Source: Streptomyces huiliensis (GTDB lineage: Bacteria > Actinomycetota > Actinomycetes > Streptomycetales > Streptomycetaceae). Taken from it: a stretch of 64,000 nucleotides of DNA. A program made the position numbers and the translations under genes. Under the pieces are notes generated by a model, which was given only the letters and a program-made list of their open reading frames with translations, ran no database searches and was not told the origin of the DNA. Where the stretch lies: positions 23,991 through 87,990 of the forward strand of contig NZ_JAIQLH010000023.1 in assembly GCF_020037025.1 (NCBI RefSeq), in the 5' to 3' direction. The first letter of the stretch is position 1, and every line of letters begins with the position of its first letter. Positions 35,559 through 47,720 of the stretch are shown piece by piece.

Positions 35559-37106
35559 TCACGCCGGTGCCCCCGGGCGGGTGAGCCGGGCGGCGCCGTG
35601 GACGGCCCGCAGCACGGCGGCGGCCTTGTTGCGGCACTCGGTGTCCTCGGCGACCGGGTCGGAGTCGGCGACGACGCCCGCGCCCGCCTGGACGTAGGCG
35701 GTGCCGTCGCGCAGCACGGCGGTGCGGATGGCGATGGCGGTGTCGGAGTCCCCGGCGAAGTCCAGGTAGCCGACGCAGCCGCCGTACAGGCCGCGGCGGG
35801 ACGGCTCCAGCTCCTCGATGATCTGCATGGCCCGGGGCTTGGGCGCGCCGGAGAGGGTGCCGGCCGGGAAGCAGGCGGTGAGTACGTCGAACGCCGTCCG
35901 GCCGGGGGCGAGGCGGCCGGTGACGGTGGAGACGATGTGCATGACGTGGCTGTAGCGCTCGATCGACATGAAGTCGACGACCTCGACGGTGCCCGGCTCG
36001 CACACCCGGCCCAGGTCGTTGCGGCCGAGGTCGACGAGCATCAGGTGCTCGGCGCGCTCCTTGGGGTCGGCGAGGAGCTCCTCGGCGAGGGCGGCGTCGG
36101 CCTGTGGGGTGGCGCCGCGCGGGCGGGTGCCGGCGATGGGGTGGACCATGGCCCGCCCGTCCTCGACCTTCACCAGCGCCTCGGGGCTGGAGCCGACGAC
36201 CTGGAAGCCGTCGAACTGGAACAGGTACATGTACGGGCTCGGGTTGGTCGCCCGCAGCACCCGGTAGACGTCCAGCGCGGAGGCGGCGCACGGCGTCTCG
36301 AACCGCTGCGAGGGCACGACCTGGAACGCCTCGCCGGCCCGGATCCGCTCCTTGATGTCCTCGACGGCCGCCTGGTAGTCGGCCCCGCCCCAGCGGGCGG
36401 TGAACTCCGGCAGCTCGGCGGAGGGCAGCACGGTGGGGTGGGTGGGGACGGGCCGGTGCAGGTCGGCGGTCATCGCGTCGAGGCGGGCCACGGCGTCCGC
36501 GTACGCCTCGTCGACGCCCGTCTCCAGGTCGTTGTGGTTGATCGCGTTGGCGATCAGCAGGACCGTGCCGTTCCAGTGGTCGAGGACGGCGAGGTCCGAG
36601 GTGAGCAGCATGGTGAGTTCGGGCAGCCCGAGGCCGTCCCGCTCCCCGTGGTGGTCGCCGATCCTCTCCAGCCGGCGGACGACGTCGTAGCCCAGGTAGC
36701 CGACCATGCCGCCGGTGAAGGGCGGCAGCCCGGCGTCCTCGATCAGGTCGCGCGGGGTGTGCAGCGCCTCGACGGTGGCCCGCAGGGTGCGCAGCGGGTC
36801 GCCGTCGGTGGGCACGCCGACGGGCGGGGTGCCCAGCCAGTGGGTGGCGCCGTCGCGGGCGGTGAGGGTGGCGGCGGCGCGGACGCCGACGAACGAATAG
36901 CGCGACCAGCTGCGGCCCTGCTCCGCGGACTCCAGCAGGAACGTGCCCGGCCGCTCGGCGGCGAGCTTGCGGTAGAGGGCGACGGGGGTGTCGCCGTCGG
37001 CCAGGAAGCGCCGGGTGACCGGGATGACCCGGCGGTCCTTGGCCAGCGCGCGGAAGGTGTCGGCGTCGGGAACCTGAGCGGGCCCGGAAGCGGTGGTGGC
37101 AGCCAT
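35559..37106 (-). CDS. trpE: anthranilate synthase component I
   Basis: 515-aa chorismate-utilising subunit that makes anthranilate with a glutamine amidotransferase partner (trpG) not in this window. The feedback site motif '[19 protein letters not shown]' (LLES) predicts tryptophan inhibition. Catalytic motifs are 'PIAGTRPRG', '[16 protein letters not shown]', '[20 protein letters not shown]' and '[14 protein letters not shown]'. ATG 37106 follows the hisI stop by 11 bp, so hisI and trpE are co-transcribed. The longer open frame to 37592 overlaps hisI and is rejected. Confidence 0.98.
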   Translation of the reverse strand: MAATTASGPAQVPDADTFRALAKDRRVIPVTRRFLADGDTPVALYRKLAAERPGTFLLESAEQGRSWSRYSFVGVRAAATLTARDGATHWLGTPPVGVPTDGDPLRTLRATVEALHTPRDLIEDAGLPPFTGGMVGYLGYDVVRRLERIGDHHGERDGLGLPELTMLLTSDLAVLDHWNGTVLLIANAINHNDLETGVDEAYADAVARLDAMTADLHRPVPTHPTVLPSAELPEFTARWGGADYQAAVEDIKERIRAGEAFQVVPSQRFETPCAASALDVYRVLRATNPSPYMYLFQFDGFQVVGSSPEALVKVEDGRAMVHPIAGTRPRGATPQADAALAEELLADPKERAEHLMLVDLGRNDLGRVCEPGTVEVVDFMSIERYSHVMHIVSTVTGRLAPGRTAFDVLTACFPAGTLSGAPKPRAMQIIEELEPSRRGLYGGCVGYLDFAGDSDTAIAIRTAVLRDGTAYVQAGAGVVADSDPVAEDTECRNKAAAVLRAVHGAARLTRPGAPA

Positions 37107-37117
37107 GGCAGCGGAGC

Positions 37118-37537
37118 CTACTGGCCCAGCGGCAGGTCTCCGGCGTCGAAACAGGTGCGCGTCCCGGTGTGGCACGCCGGGCCGGTCTGGTCGACCTTGA
37201 CGAGGAGGGTGTCCCCGTCGCAGTCCAGGGCCACGGACTTGACGTGCTGGACGTGGCCGGAGGTGTCCCCCTTCACCCAGTACTCGTTCCTGCTGCGGCT
37301 CCAGTAGGTGCACCGGCCGGTGGTGAGGGTGCGGTGCAGCGCCTCGTCGTCCATCCAGCCGAGCATCAGCACCTCGCCGGTGTCGTACTGCTGGGCGACG
37401 GCCGGCACCAGGCCGTCGGCGGTGCGCTTGAGGCGCGCGGCGACGGCGGGATCGAGCGCGGTGCTGCCGGGGGCGGCGGGAGTGGCGGGCGCGGAATCCC
37501 GCGGAGGCTCGGAACTGGAAAGGGCGTTGCCGTTCAT
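37118..37537 (-). CDS. hisI: phosphoribosyl-AMP cyclohydrolase
   Basis: 139-aa zinc/magnesium enzyme for the third step of histidine biosynthesis, opening the adenine ring of PR-AMP. Metal ligands lie in '[20 protein letters not shown]' and the following CHTGTRTCF. '[18 protein letters not shown]' and '[19 protein letters not shown]' are diagnostic. The first 30 residues are a disordered Ser/Pro/Ala extension. No separate hisE domain is fused. Start ATG 37537 is likely; ATG 37570 is in frame and possible. It is unusual in leading trpE rather than the his operon, as known in Streptomyces. Confidence 0.96.
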   Translation of the reverse strand: MNGNALSSSEPPRDSAPATPAAPGSTALDPAVAARLKRTADGLVPAVAQQYDTGEVLMLGWMDDEALHRTLTTGRCTYWSRSRNEYWVKGDTSGHVQHVKSVALDCDGDTLLVKVDQTGPACHTGTRTCFDAGDLPLGQ

Positions 37538-37601
37538 GGAGCCATTGTGCCGCTCTTGGACCGGTCGCATGGATGTCCGACGGATACGGCATGCTTCCGT
37601 C

Positions 37602-38489
37602 ATGACCTCACCGCCTCCTCCCCCTCCCTCCAACCCGCCGCAGCCGCCCGGGGGCGGCGGCGGTTTCGGACCGCCGACGGGCTTCGGACCGCCCCCGGAG
37701 CAACCCCCGCCGTACGGTGACGGGCAGCCCGGCCCCGGCGGCCAGCAGCCCCCGTACGGCGGTCAGCCCGGCCCCTACGGGCAGGGCCCGCAGAACCCGT
37801 ACGGCCAGAACCAGCCTCCGGGATACGGCCCGTACGGGTCGCAGCCCGGCATGGCCCCGCCGCCCTCGGGGGGCGGCGGGGCGAAGGTCGCCGCCATCGT
37901 GGTCGGCGCGGTGCTGGTGGTCGGCCTGATCGTGGGCGGCGTCATCTTCGCCACCAAGGACTCGGGAAGCGACGACCCCAAGCCCGCCGCCAAGGGCACG
38001 TCCACACCCAGCGCCACGGCGAGCGACGCCCCGACGTCCAGACCGTCCCCCATACCGACCCTGCCGGACATACCCGGCCCGCCGTCGTCCTCCGCCGAAC
38101 CGTCGCCCTCCGGCTCGTCGTCGATCGTGGTGCCCATGGTCGTCGTCAAGCCCGGCGAGTGCTTCGACCACCCGGCGATGACCCCGTCGGTCACCCGCGT
38201 GGAGAAGAAGTCCTGCTCCGGCAGTCACGACGGCGAGGCGATCACCAACCGGACGCTGAGCAACGGCCTGCTGACCGAGACGGACATCCAGGAGAAGGCC
38301 CGGGGCCTGTGCAAGCCGGACGCCGAGAAGCGGCTCCGCGCCGTGAACGACGGCCGCCTGTACTACTACTTCGCGCTCTACCCCAACGAGCGGACGTACC
38401 TGCTCACCGGTGAGCGCCGGGTCACCTGCTGGATCGCCCGCAGCGACAAGCCGGGCGGCGCCAAGCTGACGGCACCACTGCCCGAGTAG
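37602..38489 (+). CDS. Pro/Gly/Tyr-rich single-pass membrane protein with extracytoplasmic Cys domain
   Basis: 295 aa, function unknown. The N-terminal 90 residues are disordered Pro/Gly/Gln/Tyr repeats ([12 protein letters not shown]), on the cytosolic side. One TM helix ('[20 protein letters not shown]') follows, then a Ser/Thr/Pro linker and a small folded domain with four Cys ('[10 protein letters not shown]', '[10 protein letters not shown]', '[10 protein letters not shown]' and 'VTCWIARSD'). This build is common in Streptomyces envelope proteins related to DUF4190/septum-formation domains. ATG 37602 has no clear ribosome site; ATG 37569 is in frame. Divergent from hisI with 64 bp between. 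Confidence 0.8.
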   Translation: MTSPPPPPPSNPPQPPGGGGGFGPPTGFGPPPEQPPPYGDGQPGPGGQQPPYGGQPGPYGQGPQNPYGQNQPPGYGPYGSQPGMAPPPSGGGGAKVAAIVVGAVLVVGLIVGGVIFATKDSGSDDPKPAAKGTSTPSATASDAPTSRPSPIPTLPDIPGPPSSSAEPSPSGSSSIVVPMVVVKPGECFDHPAMTPSVTRVEKKSCSGSHDGEAITNRTLSNGLLTETDIQEKARGLCKPDAEKRLRAVNDGRLYYYFALYPNERTYLLTGERRVTCWIARSDKPGGAKLTAPLPE

Positions 38490-38542
38490 CCGACGGGCGC
38501 GGCGCCGTGGCACGGCGGCGGCGCCGACCGTAGGCTGCCGCC

Positions 38543-39175
38543 ATGTCGACCCACGCACAGCGCGAACGCCTGCTCCTCGCGGATCTGTTGGAGACCGCGG
38601 GCCCGAACGCCCCGACGCTCTGCCAGGGGTGGAGCGCCCGCGACCTCGCGGCGCACGTCGTGGTGCGCGAGCGCCGCTCCGACGCCGCGGCGGGCGTCCT
38701 GTTCAAACCGCTGGCCGCCCGCCTGGAACGGGTCCAGGCCGAGTTCGCCGCCAAGCCGTACGAGGAGCTCGTCCAGCTCATCCGGACCGGGCCGCCGCGG
38801 ACCTCGCCGTTCGCCCTCAAGCAGATCGACGAGGCGGCGAACACGGTCGAGTTCTACGTCCACACCGAGGACGTGCGGCGTGCCCAGGCCGACTGGACGC
38901 CGCGGGAGCTCGATCCCGTCTTCGCCGACGCGCTCTGGTCCCGCCTGGAGAAGATGGCCCGCGTCCTCGGCCGCAAGGCGCCTGTCGGCGTCGTCCTCCG
39001 GCGTCCGGACGGGCGTACGGCGGTCGGCAACCGGGGCGTCCCGGTGGTGACGGTCACCGGTGAGCCCGGTGAGCTGACGCTCTTCGCCTTCGGGCGGCAG
39101 GCGGCTGCGCGGGTGGAGCTGGAAGGCGACGAGGTCGCCAAGGCGAAGCTGCTGGCTGCGCGGCTGGGGCTTTGA
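38543..39175 (+). CDS. TIGR03085-family metal-binding protein (DinB/MDMPI-like)
   Basis: 210 aa cytosolic helical-bundle protein of the mycothiol-dependent maleylpyruvate isomerase-like/DinB group. N-terminal helix motif 'LCQGWSARDLAAHVVVRERR' with a metal His, then 'FALKQIDEAANTVEFYVHTE' and the late 'TVTGEPGELTLFAFGRQAAA', typical of TIGR03085. Metal His are in 'AAHVV' and 'YVHTEDV'. Mycothiol-linked chemistry is possible but not shown. It follows the Pro-rich membrane protein by 53 bp and ends beside palindromic cassette C. Confidence 0.88.
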   Translation: MSTHAQRERLLLADLLETAGPNAPTLCQGWSARDLAAHVVVRERRSDAAAGVLFKPLAARLERVQAEFAAKPYEELVQLIRTGPPRTSPFALKQIDEAANTVEFYVHTEDVRRAQADWTPRELDPVFADALWSRLEKMARVLGRKAPVGVVLRRPDGRTAVGNRGVPVVTVTGEPGELTLFAFGRQAAARVELEGDEVAKAKLLAARLGL

Positions 39176-39180
39176 GGGAT

Positions 39181-39356
39181 CCCCAGCCCCGCCCCTTCAC
39201 CGTTTCCTGGGGCTGCGCCCCAGACCCCCTTGTCCTCAAACGCCGGACGGGCTGAAGAATCAGCCCGTCCGGCGTTTGAGGACAACCGCGCGAAGCGCGG
39301 TTTCAGGGGGTCCGGGGGCTCGCCCCCGGGAATCGGCGAAGGGGCGGGACTGGGGC
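39181..39356. repeat. nested palindromic cassette, copy C, between convergent genes
   Basis: The clearest copy. The central stem at 39232-39255 and 39260-39283 is 24 bp, perfect, with loop AGAA. It is flanked by hairpins CTGGGGCTGCGCCCCAG and CCGGGGGCTCGCCCCCGG, and by outer arms CCCCAGCCCCGCCCCTTC and GAAGGGGCGGGACTGGGG. The whole can fold as a three-armed structure. It starts 6 bp after one stop and ends 6 bp before the other, a bidirectional terminator by position. Confidence 0.92.
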
Positions 39357-39361
39357 AAAAC

Positions 39362-40117
39362 TCACCGCACGGGATGCCCCGCATCCCGCAGCGCCCCCTT
39401 GACCTCCCCGATCCGCAGATCGCCGAAGTGAAAGACGGAAGCCGCAAGCACCGCATCGGCCCCCGCCGAAACCGCCGGCGCGAAATCGGCAAGCTTCCCG
39501 GCCCCACCACTCGCGATGACCGGCACGGAGACATGCCGCCGCACAGCGGCGATCATCTCCGTGTCGTACCCGTCCTTCGTCCCGTCCGCATCCATCGAGT
39601 TGAGCAGGATCTCCCCCGCCCCCAACTCCGCCGCCCGATGCGCCCACTCGACCGCGTCGAGCCCGGTCCCCCGCCGCCCCCCATGCGTGGTGACCTCGAA
39701 GGACCCGGACGAAGTCCGCCGAGCGTCGACCGACAGCACCAGCACCTGCCGCCCGAACCGCTCCGCGATCTCCCGCACGAGGTCCGGCCGCTCGATGGCC
39801 GCCGTGTTGACCCCGACCTTGTCCGCCCCGGCCCGCAGCAGCTTGTCGACGTCGTCGGCGGTCCGGACCCCCCCGCCCACGGTCAGCGGAATGAAAACCT
39901 GCTCGGCGGTCCGCCGGACCACGTCATAAGTCGTCTCGCGATTACCCGAGGAGGCCGTGATGTCGAGGAAGGTGAGCTCGTCGGCGCCCTCCTGCCCGTA
40001 GACGCGGGCCATCTCGACGGGGTCGCCCGCGTCGCGCAGGTTCTGGAAGTTGACCCCCTTGACGACGCGGCCGTTGTCCACGTCGAGGCAGGGGATGACT
40101 CGGACGGCGAGGGTCAC
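39362..40117 (-). CDS. hisF: imidazole glycerol phosphate synthase, cyclase subunit
   Basis: 251-aa TIM barrel that uses ammonia from HisH to make imidazole glycerol phosphate and AICAR. Catalytic Asp residues lie in '[16 protein letters not shown]' and '[16 protein letters not shown]'. Phosphate loops are '[13 protein letters not shown]' and '[14 protein letters not shown]'. The GTG start overlaps the ridA stop as GTGA. It is the last gene of the overlapping his run, ending at cassette C. Confidence 0.98.
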   Translation of the reverse strand: MTLAVRVIPCLDVDNGRVVKGVNFQNLRDAGDPVEMARVYGQEGADELTFLDITASSGNRETTYDVVRRTAEQVFIPLTVGGGVRTADDVDKLLRAGADKVGVNTAAIERPDLVREIAERFGRQVLVLSVDARRTSSGSFEVTTHGGRRGTGLDAVEWAHRAAELGAGEILLNSMDADGTKDGYDTEMIAAVRRHVSVPVIASGGAGKLADFAPAVSAGADAVLAASVFHFGDLRIGEVKGALRDAGHPVR

Positions 40118-40518
40118 GCCGATGCTCCTCTGAAAGCTTCTACTTCTACTTCGACCAGGACGCGCGAGTCGACGAAGCCGGACACGACGACCATGGTCGC
40201 GGCGGGCCGGACCCCGTCGAAGAGCTCCTTGTGGGCGCGGCCGACCGCGTCCACGTCCCGCGCGTGGGTCAGGTACATCCGGGTGCGCACAACGGACTCG
40301 GGGCCGAGGCCGAACTCCTCCAGCGCGGCGAGCGCGTTGGAGAAGGCGGCCCGGGCCTGCTCGTACGGGTCGCCCTCGCCGACGAGGACGCCGTCCACCA
40401 GCGGCATCGTGCCGGCGACGTGCACCCGGTCCCCGGCCGCCACGGCACGTGCGAAGCCGATCGTCGCTTCCCAGGGACTGTCTGTCTGCACGCGCTGCGG
40501 GGCCGGGGTCTCACTCAT
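40114..40518 (-). CDS. ridA: RidA/YjgF-family enamine/imine deaminase
   Basis: 134 aa. Family motifs: '[12 protein letters not shown]', '[19 protein letters not shown]', '[19 protein letters not shown]' and '[20 protein letters not shown]'. RidA proteins hydrolyse reactive enamine/imine intermediates made by PLP enzymes. The final Glu (VEVEAF) is kept, but the usual substrate Arg before it is not obvious ([13 protein letters not shown]), so it may belong to a sister subgroup. It overlaps both priA and hisF by 4 bp, so it is locked into the histidine operon. A protective role for pathway PLP enzymes is inferred. Confidence 0.88.
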   Translation of the reverse strand: MSETPAPQRVQTDSPWEATIGFARAVAAGDRVHVAGTMPLVDGVLVGEGDPYEQARAAFSNALAALEEFGLGPESVVRTRMYLTHARDVDAVGRAHKELFDGVRPAATMVVVSGFVDSRVLVEVEVEAFRGASA

Positions 40519-41240
40519 ACGGACACTGCCTCCAGGGCCTCTTCCAAGGTGAACGCCTTCGCGTAGAGGGCCTTGCCCACGATCGCGCCTTCGACACCCT
40601 CCGGTACCAGACTGGCGATCGCCCGCAGGTCGTCAAGGGAGGAGACGCCGCCGGAGGCGACGACCGGCTTGTCGGTGGCCGCGCAGACGTTCTTGAGCAG
40701 CTCCAGGTTGGGCCCCTGGAGGGTGCCGTCCTTGGCGATATCGGTGACGACGTAGCGGGCGCAGCCCTCGGAGTCGAGGCGGGCGAGCGTCTCGTAGAGG
40801 TCGCCGCCGTCGCGGGTCCAGCCGCGGCCGCGCAGGGTGGTGCCGCGGACGTCGAGGCCGACGGCGATCCGGTCGCCGTGCTCGGCGATGACCTTGGCGA
40901 CCCACTCGGGGGTCTCCAGGGCCGCCGTGCCGAGGTTGACGCGGGTGCAGCCGGTGGCGAGGGCGGCGGCCAGCGAGGCGTCGTCGCGGATGCCGCCGGA
41001 CAGCTCGACCTTGATGTCCATGGCCCGGACGACCTCGGCGATCTGCGCCCGGTTGTCGCCGGTGCCGAAGGCGGCGTCCAGGTCGACGAGGTGGAGCCAC
41101 TCGGCGCCGGCCTGCTGCCAGGCCCGCGCGGCGGCCAGCGGGTCGCCGTACGAGGTCTCGGATCCCGACTCGCCGTGGACCAGGCGTACGGCCTGGCCGT
41201 CGCGGACGTCGACGGCGGGGAGGAGTTCGAGCTTGGTCAC
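40515..41240 (-). CDS. priA: bifunctional HisA/TrpF isomerase PriA
   Basis: 241-aa beta/alpha barrel. In Streptomyces PriA catalyses both the ProFAR isomerisation of histidine synthesis and the phosphoribosylanthranilate isomerisation of tryptophan synthesis. The catalytic Asp are in '[19 protein letters not shown]' and '[15 protein letters not shown]'. '[13 protein letters not shown]' and '[15 protein letters not shown]' bind phosphates. No trpF is present in this window, which agrees with the dual role. It overlaps ridA (ATGA) and hisH. Confidence 0.97.
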   Translation of the reverse strand: MTKLELLPAVDVRDGQAVRLVHGESGSETSYGDPLAAARAWQQAGAEWLHLVDLDAAFGTGDNRAQIAEVVRAMDIKVELSGGIRDDASLAAALATGCTRVNLGTAALETPEWVAKVIAEHGDRIAVGLDVRGTTLRGRGWTRDGGDLYETLARLDSEGCARYVVTDIAKDGTLQGPNLELLKNVCAATDKPVVASGGVSSLDDLRAIASLVPEGVEGAIVGKALYAKAFTLEEALEAVSV

Positions 41241-41872
41241 AGGGTTCCGATCCAGTTGGTGAGGAGCTGGGATCCGGCGTCACCGGACTTCTCGGGGTGG
41301 AACTGGGTGGCCCACAGGGGCCCGTTCTCGACGGCGGCGACGAACGGCTCGCCGTGCTCGGCCCAGGTCACCAGGGGCGGCTTGATGGCCTCGTTGGTGA
41401 CCACGAGGCTCCAGTCGCGGACGGCGTAGGAGTGCACGAAGTAGTAGCGGGTCTCCGCGTCGAGCCCGGCGAAGAGGGCGGAGCCCTCGGCGGGGGTGAC
41501 GGTGTTCCACCCCATGTGCGGGACGACCGGGGCCTTGAGCGGCTCGACGGTGCCGGGCCACTCGTCCAGGCCGTCGGTCTCGACGCCGTGCTCGACGCCG
41601 CGGGCGAAGAGGACCTGCATGCCGACGCAGATGCCCATCACGGGCCGGCCGCCGGACAGCCGCCGGTCGACGATCCAGTCGCCGCGCGCGTCCCGCAGTC
41701 CCCGCATGCAGGCGGCGAACGCGCCGACGCCGGGGACGAGGAGGCCGTCGGCGTTCATGGCCCGGTCGAAGTCGCGGGTGATCTCGACGTCGGCGCCGAC
41801 GTGCGCGAGGGCCCGCTCGGCCGACCGGACGTTGCCGAACCCGTAGTCGAAGACGACGACCTTCTTGCTCAT
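41237..41872 (-). CDS. hisH: imidazole glycerol phosphate synthase, glutamine amidotransferase subunit
   Basis: 211-aa class I amidotransferase feeding ammonia to HisF. Nucleophile Cys is in '[16 protein letters not shown]', the catalytic His/Glu pair in '[14 protein letters not shown]', and the N-terminal strand is '[20 protein letters not shown]'. ATG 41872 is taken because it overlaps the preceding small ORF stop as ATGA; an in-frame GTG lies at 41878. Confidence 0.98.
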   Translation of the reverse strand: MSKKVVVFDYGFGNVRSAERALAHVGADVEITRDFDRAMNADGLLVPGVGAFAACMRGLRDARGDWIVDRRLSGGRPVMGICVGMQVLFARGVEHGVETDGLDEWPGTVEPLKAPVVPHMGWNTVTPAEGSALFAGLDAETRYYFVHSYAVRDWSLVVTNEAIKPPLVTWAEHGEPFVAAVENGPLWATQFHPEKSGDAGSQLLTNWIGTL

Positions 41873-42032
41873 GACCACAGGCTTTCGATCCGCATCACAC
41901 CGGCGGTCAGGGCCATCGCGGCCCCGATGCCGAGCAGCACGATGACGCCCTTAGGCATCCCCTGCTTGGCGAAGGAGATGATCCCGCCGACGAGGAAGAG
42001 CCCGACCAGGATCAGGGCGGTGGAGAGGCCGT

Positions 42033-42036
<4 letters not shown>
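41869..42036 (-). CDS. small two-helix membrane protein inside the his operon
   Basis: 55 aa, function unknown. Two hydrophobic segments ('[18 protein letters not shown]' and '[19 protein letters not shown]') with the short positive turn KQGMPK between them. The GTG start overlaps the hisB stop (GTGA) and its stop overlaps hisH (ATGA), so it is translated as part of the run. It keeps its place in Streptomyces his operons. Membrane tethering of a soluble pathway is unexplained. Confidence 0.85.
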
Positions 42037-45051
<3,015 letters not shown>

Positions 45052-45158
45052 ATGGCCAATTGTCTCAGACCCGTCCCACCGCACGGCTCTCCGTACCACC
45101 CAGTGATACGCCGGCCGGGAATGGATCTTCACTCCGCCGCACGCACCACGGGACGTCC

Positions 45159-45176
45159 TTGACGGGCGCCCGTCAA
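45159..45176. promoter_or_regulatory. 18-bp perfect palindrome between hisD and the divergent membrane protein gene
   Basis: TTGACGGGCGCCCGTCAA is a perfect palindrome 108 bp upstream of hisD and 120 bp upstream of the divergent gene. It could be an operator for either. Its half TTGACGGG also resembles a -35 box on each strand, so a symmetric promoter pair is another reading. Confidence 0.5.
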
Positions 45177-45232
45177 AGTCCTCGCACGCTGCGTGTTCAA
45201 GGGGTCACCCACCGGGAATCGAGCCAGTACGC

Positions 45233-45269
45233 ACGTCCGGCGCCACGGGAGTCACAGACGTCCGGCGCC
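45233..45269. repeat. direct repeat upstream of the divergent membrane protein gene
   Basis: ACGTCCGGCGCC occurs at 45233-45244 and 45258-45269, a 25-bp period, 28 bp before the GTG at 45297. It may be regulatory; nothing else identifies it. Confidence 0.45.
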
Positions 45270-45296
45270 GCCCGAGCGTTCGAGAGGAGGGGAACC

Positions 45297-46901
45297 GTGA
45301 CCGCGTCGCCCGACGGAGATCCGCCCCCCGGCCTGGAGCTCACCCCCGCCGAACTGGGCATGTGGCAGGCCTTCCGCTCCGGCACCACCCACGACCTGCG
45401 CACCCCGCACCCCGAGTGGAACGACCCCGACGGCCCGTACACCTGGGGCCCCGAGCGCAGCGTACGGGCCCGGGTGATCGCGCTGCTGCTGCTCGACGGC
45501 CCGCCCGCGTTACCCGGCCGGGTGCCGGCCCTCAAGCTCAACGGCGTGCAGGTCACCGGCCTGCTGGACCTCTCCGGCGGCACGGTGGTCCCCTACGTCG
45601 AGCTCCGGAACTGCCGCTTCGAACAGCAGCTCCTGCTGCCGGAGAGCCGCTTCACCACCCTGCGCCTGGTCGGCTGCGCCCTCCCCCGGCTGGAGGCCGC
45701 CCGGCTGAGCACCGAGGGCGACCTGCACCTGCCGCGCTGCGTCGTCCGGCGCGGGATCCGGCTGACCGACGCCCGGGTCGGCACCGACCTGCTGCTCAAC
45801 CAGGCCGTGGTCCGCCGCGACCGGCGCGGGGTGTGCATCGCCGCCGACGGCCTCACCGTCGGCCAGGACCTCCAGGCCGAGCTGGCCCGCGCGTACGGGG
45901 AGCTGAGCCTGCGCGGCGCGAAGATAGGCGCCTCGCTCAGCCTGCGCGGCACGACCCTGAGCAACCCCTTCGGGCGGCGGGCGCTCAACGCCCCGCAGCT
46001 CACCGTCGAGCGGACCGTCTACCTCACGCCCGCCGCCGAGGAGGGCCCGGTGGTGGCGGGCGCCACGCCCCCGTACGGGATCTCCCCGACCGGCCCGGCG
46101 TACGGGGCGCGGCTGCGGAACTTCAGCTGCGAGGGCGGGATGCGACTGGACGACGGGCGGTTCGGGGACGCGCTGGACCTGAGCGGGGCGCGGCTGGTGC
46201 TCTCCGACGGCCAGGAGGTGTCGCTGCGCCGGATCCAGACGCCGGAGCTGCGCTTCCTCGGGCAGCGGCCGGAGCACGGGCGGGTGGTGCTGTCCGGCGG
46301 GCGGGTGGTCAACCTCGTCGACCGGTGGGAGAGCTGGCCCGGGCCCGGCGGGCTGGTCATGGCCGGGTTCTCGTACGAGACGCTGATACCGCACGGCTCG
46401 TTCCCGCTGGCCCGGCGGCTGGAGTGGGTGGCGGCGGCGACGCCGGAGTACGCCCCCGAGCCGTACGAGTGTCTGGCCGCGTCGCTGCGGGACAGCGGCG
46501 AGGACACCGACGCCCGGGCGGTACTGCTGGCCAAGCAGCGCCGCCGCCGCGAGACGCTGCCGGTGGCCGGGAAGGCGTGGGGGTACCTCCAGGACTGGAC
46601 GGTGGCCTACGGCTACCGCCCCGGCCGTGCGGCGCTGTGGATGGCCGTGCTCTGGGCGCTCGGCACCCTCTGGTTCGCCCGCCACCCGCTCCCCCCGGTG
46701 AAACCCCAGGAGGGGTCGCCCACCTGGAACGCCGCGCTCTACACCCTCGACCTGCTGCTGCCCGTCGTCGACCTGGGGCAGGGCGCGGTGTGGAAGACCA
46801 CCGGGGCCGGGCAGTGGCTGGCGGCGGCGCTGGTGCTGGTCGGCTGGGTGCTGGCGACGACGGTCGCGGCGGGCGCGTCGCGGCTGCTGCGACGGCAGTG
46901 A
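45297..46901 (+). CDS. membrane protein with long repeat-like beta domain (oxidoreductase-annotated family)
   Basis: 534 aa, function unknown. GTG 45297 has the very strong ribosome site GGAGGGG 4 nt upstream. Residues about 75-400 consist of short repeats of the form 'L.G..V.G.L.L.....', e.g. 'LKLNGVQVTGLLDLSGGTV', 'LRLVGCALPRLEAARLSTEG' and 'LSLRGAKIGASLSLRGTTL', which suggests a right-handed beta-helix like pentapeptide-repeat proteins. Two C-terminal TM helices ('GRAALWMAVLWALGTLWFA' and 'LAAALVLVGWVLATTVAAGA') anchor it. Homologues in Streptomyces are loosely called membrane-associated oxidoreductases, but no cofactor motif is visible. Confidence 0.75.
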   Translation: MTASPDGDPPPGLELTPAELGMWQAFRSGTTHDLRTPHPEWNDPDGPYTWGPERSVRARVIALLLLDGPPALPGRVPALKLNGVQVTGLLDLSGGTVVPYVELRNCRFEQQLLLPESRFTTLRLVGCALPRLEAARLSTEGDLHLPRCVVRRGIRLTDARVGTDLLLNQAVVRRDRRGVCIAADGLTVGQDLQAELARAYGELSLRGAKIGASLSLRGTTLSNPFGRRALNAPQLTVERTVYLTPAAEEGPVVAGATPPYGISPTGPAYGARLRNFSCEGGMRLDDGRFGDALDLSGARLVLSDGQEVSLRRIQTPELRFLGQRPEHGRVVLSGGRVVNLVDRWESWPGPGGLVMAGFSYETLIPHGSFPLARRLEWVAAATPEYAPEPYECLAASLRDSGEDTDARAVLLAKQRRRRETLPVAGKAWGYLQDWTVAYGYRPGRAALWMAVLWALGTLWFARHPLPPVKPQEGSPTWNAALYTLDLLLPVVDLGQGAVWKTTGAGQWLAAALVLVGWVLATTVAAGASRLLRRQ

Positions 46902-46965
46902 CGAAGGTCCGGAGACGCGACGGAGGGGAGCGCTCCCGCCCCCGCAGGGCCTAGGCTTACCGGCT

Positions 46966-47703
46966 GTGACCACCGCGCGCCTCCCGATCTTCCCCCTCAA
47001 CTCGGTGCTGTTCCCGGGCCTCGTCCTGCCGCTGAACGTCTTCGAGCAGCGGTACCGCGCGATGATGCGGCACCTCGCGGAGCTGCCCGAGGACGCCCCC
47101 CGCCGGTTCGGCGTCGTGGCCATCCGCGACGGCTTCGAGGTGGCGCACAGCGCCCCCGGCCTGCCGGCCGAGACCCGGCCGGAACCGGGCCCGGCGACGG
47201 GCTTCGGCCCGGACCCGCTGGCCGCGTTCCACGCCGTCGGCTGCGTCGCGGAGGCCGCAACCCTGCGGGAGCGCCCGGACGGCACGTACGAGGTCCTGGC
47301 CACCGGGACGACCCGGTTCCGGCTGCTGTCGGTGGACGCCTCCGGCCCGTTCCTCACCGGCGAGACCGAGGAGCTGGAGGAACGTCCCGGCGAGGGCGCC
47401 GGAGCGCTCGCCTCCGGGGTGCTGCGGGCGTTCCGCGCCTACCAGAAGCGGCTGGCGGGAGCCAGCGAGCGGACCCTGGCCGGCCGGCAGGACATCCCCG
47501 AGGAGCCGTCCGTGCTGTCGTACCTGGTCGCCTCGGCCGCCATGCTCGACGTCCCCGCCAAGCAGCGGCTCCTCCAGGCGCCCGACACGGCCTCCCGGCT
47601 GGCGGAGGAGCTGAAGCTGCTGCGCGCAGAGACCGCCTTGATCGGTAAGCTCCCCTCGCTGCCCGCGGTGGACTTCACCCGGCAGCCGACGAGTCCCAAC
47701 TGA
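46966..47703 (+). CDS. LON substrate-binding-domain protein
   Basis: 245 aa, GTG start. A stand-alone LON N-terminal (substrate-binding, PUA-like) domain: 'LPIFPLNSVLFPGLVLPLNV' and 'FEQRYRAMMRHLAE' at the start, 'VGCVAEAATLRERPDGTYEV', 'TGTTRFRLLSVDASG', then a helical region 'PAKQRLLQAPDTASRLAEEL'. No AAA+ or protease domain is present. It precedes the YbaK-type gene by 17 bp, so the two are probably co-transcribed. Role unknown; peptide or RNA binding is possible. Confidence 0.9.
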   Translation: MTTARLPIFPLNSVLFPGLVLPLNVFEQRYRAMMRHLAELPEDAPRRFGVVAIRDGFEVAHSAPGLPAETRPEPGPATGFGPDPLAAFHAVGCVAEAATLRERPDGTYEVLATGTTRFRLLSVDASGPFLTGETEELEERPGEGAGALASGVLRAFRAYQKRLAGASERTLAGRQDIPEEPSVLSYLVASAAMLDVPAKQRLLQAPDTASRLAEELKLLRAETALIGKLPSLPAVDFTRQPTSPN

Positions 47704-47720
47704 GCGGAGGCGAAGGCGAG

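Noticed and set aside
37107..37592. Extension of trpE to 37592
   Set aside because: It would overlap all of hisI in another frame and reads as low-complexity Arg/Pro.
45052..45132. N-terminal extension of hisD up to ATG 45132
   Set aside because: Streptomyces HisD proteins start at ISRIDLRG; the extension reads promoter-region sequence.
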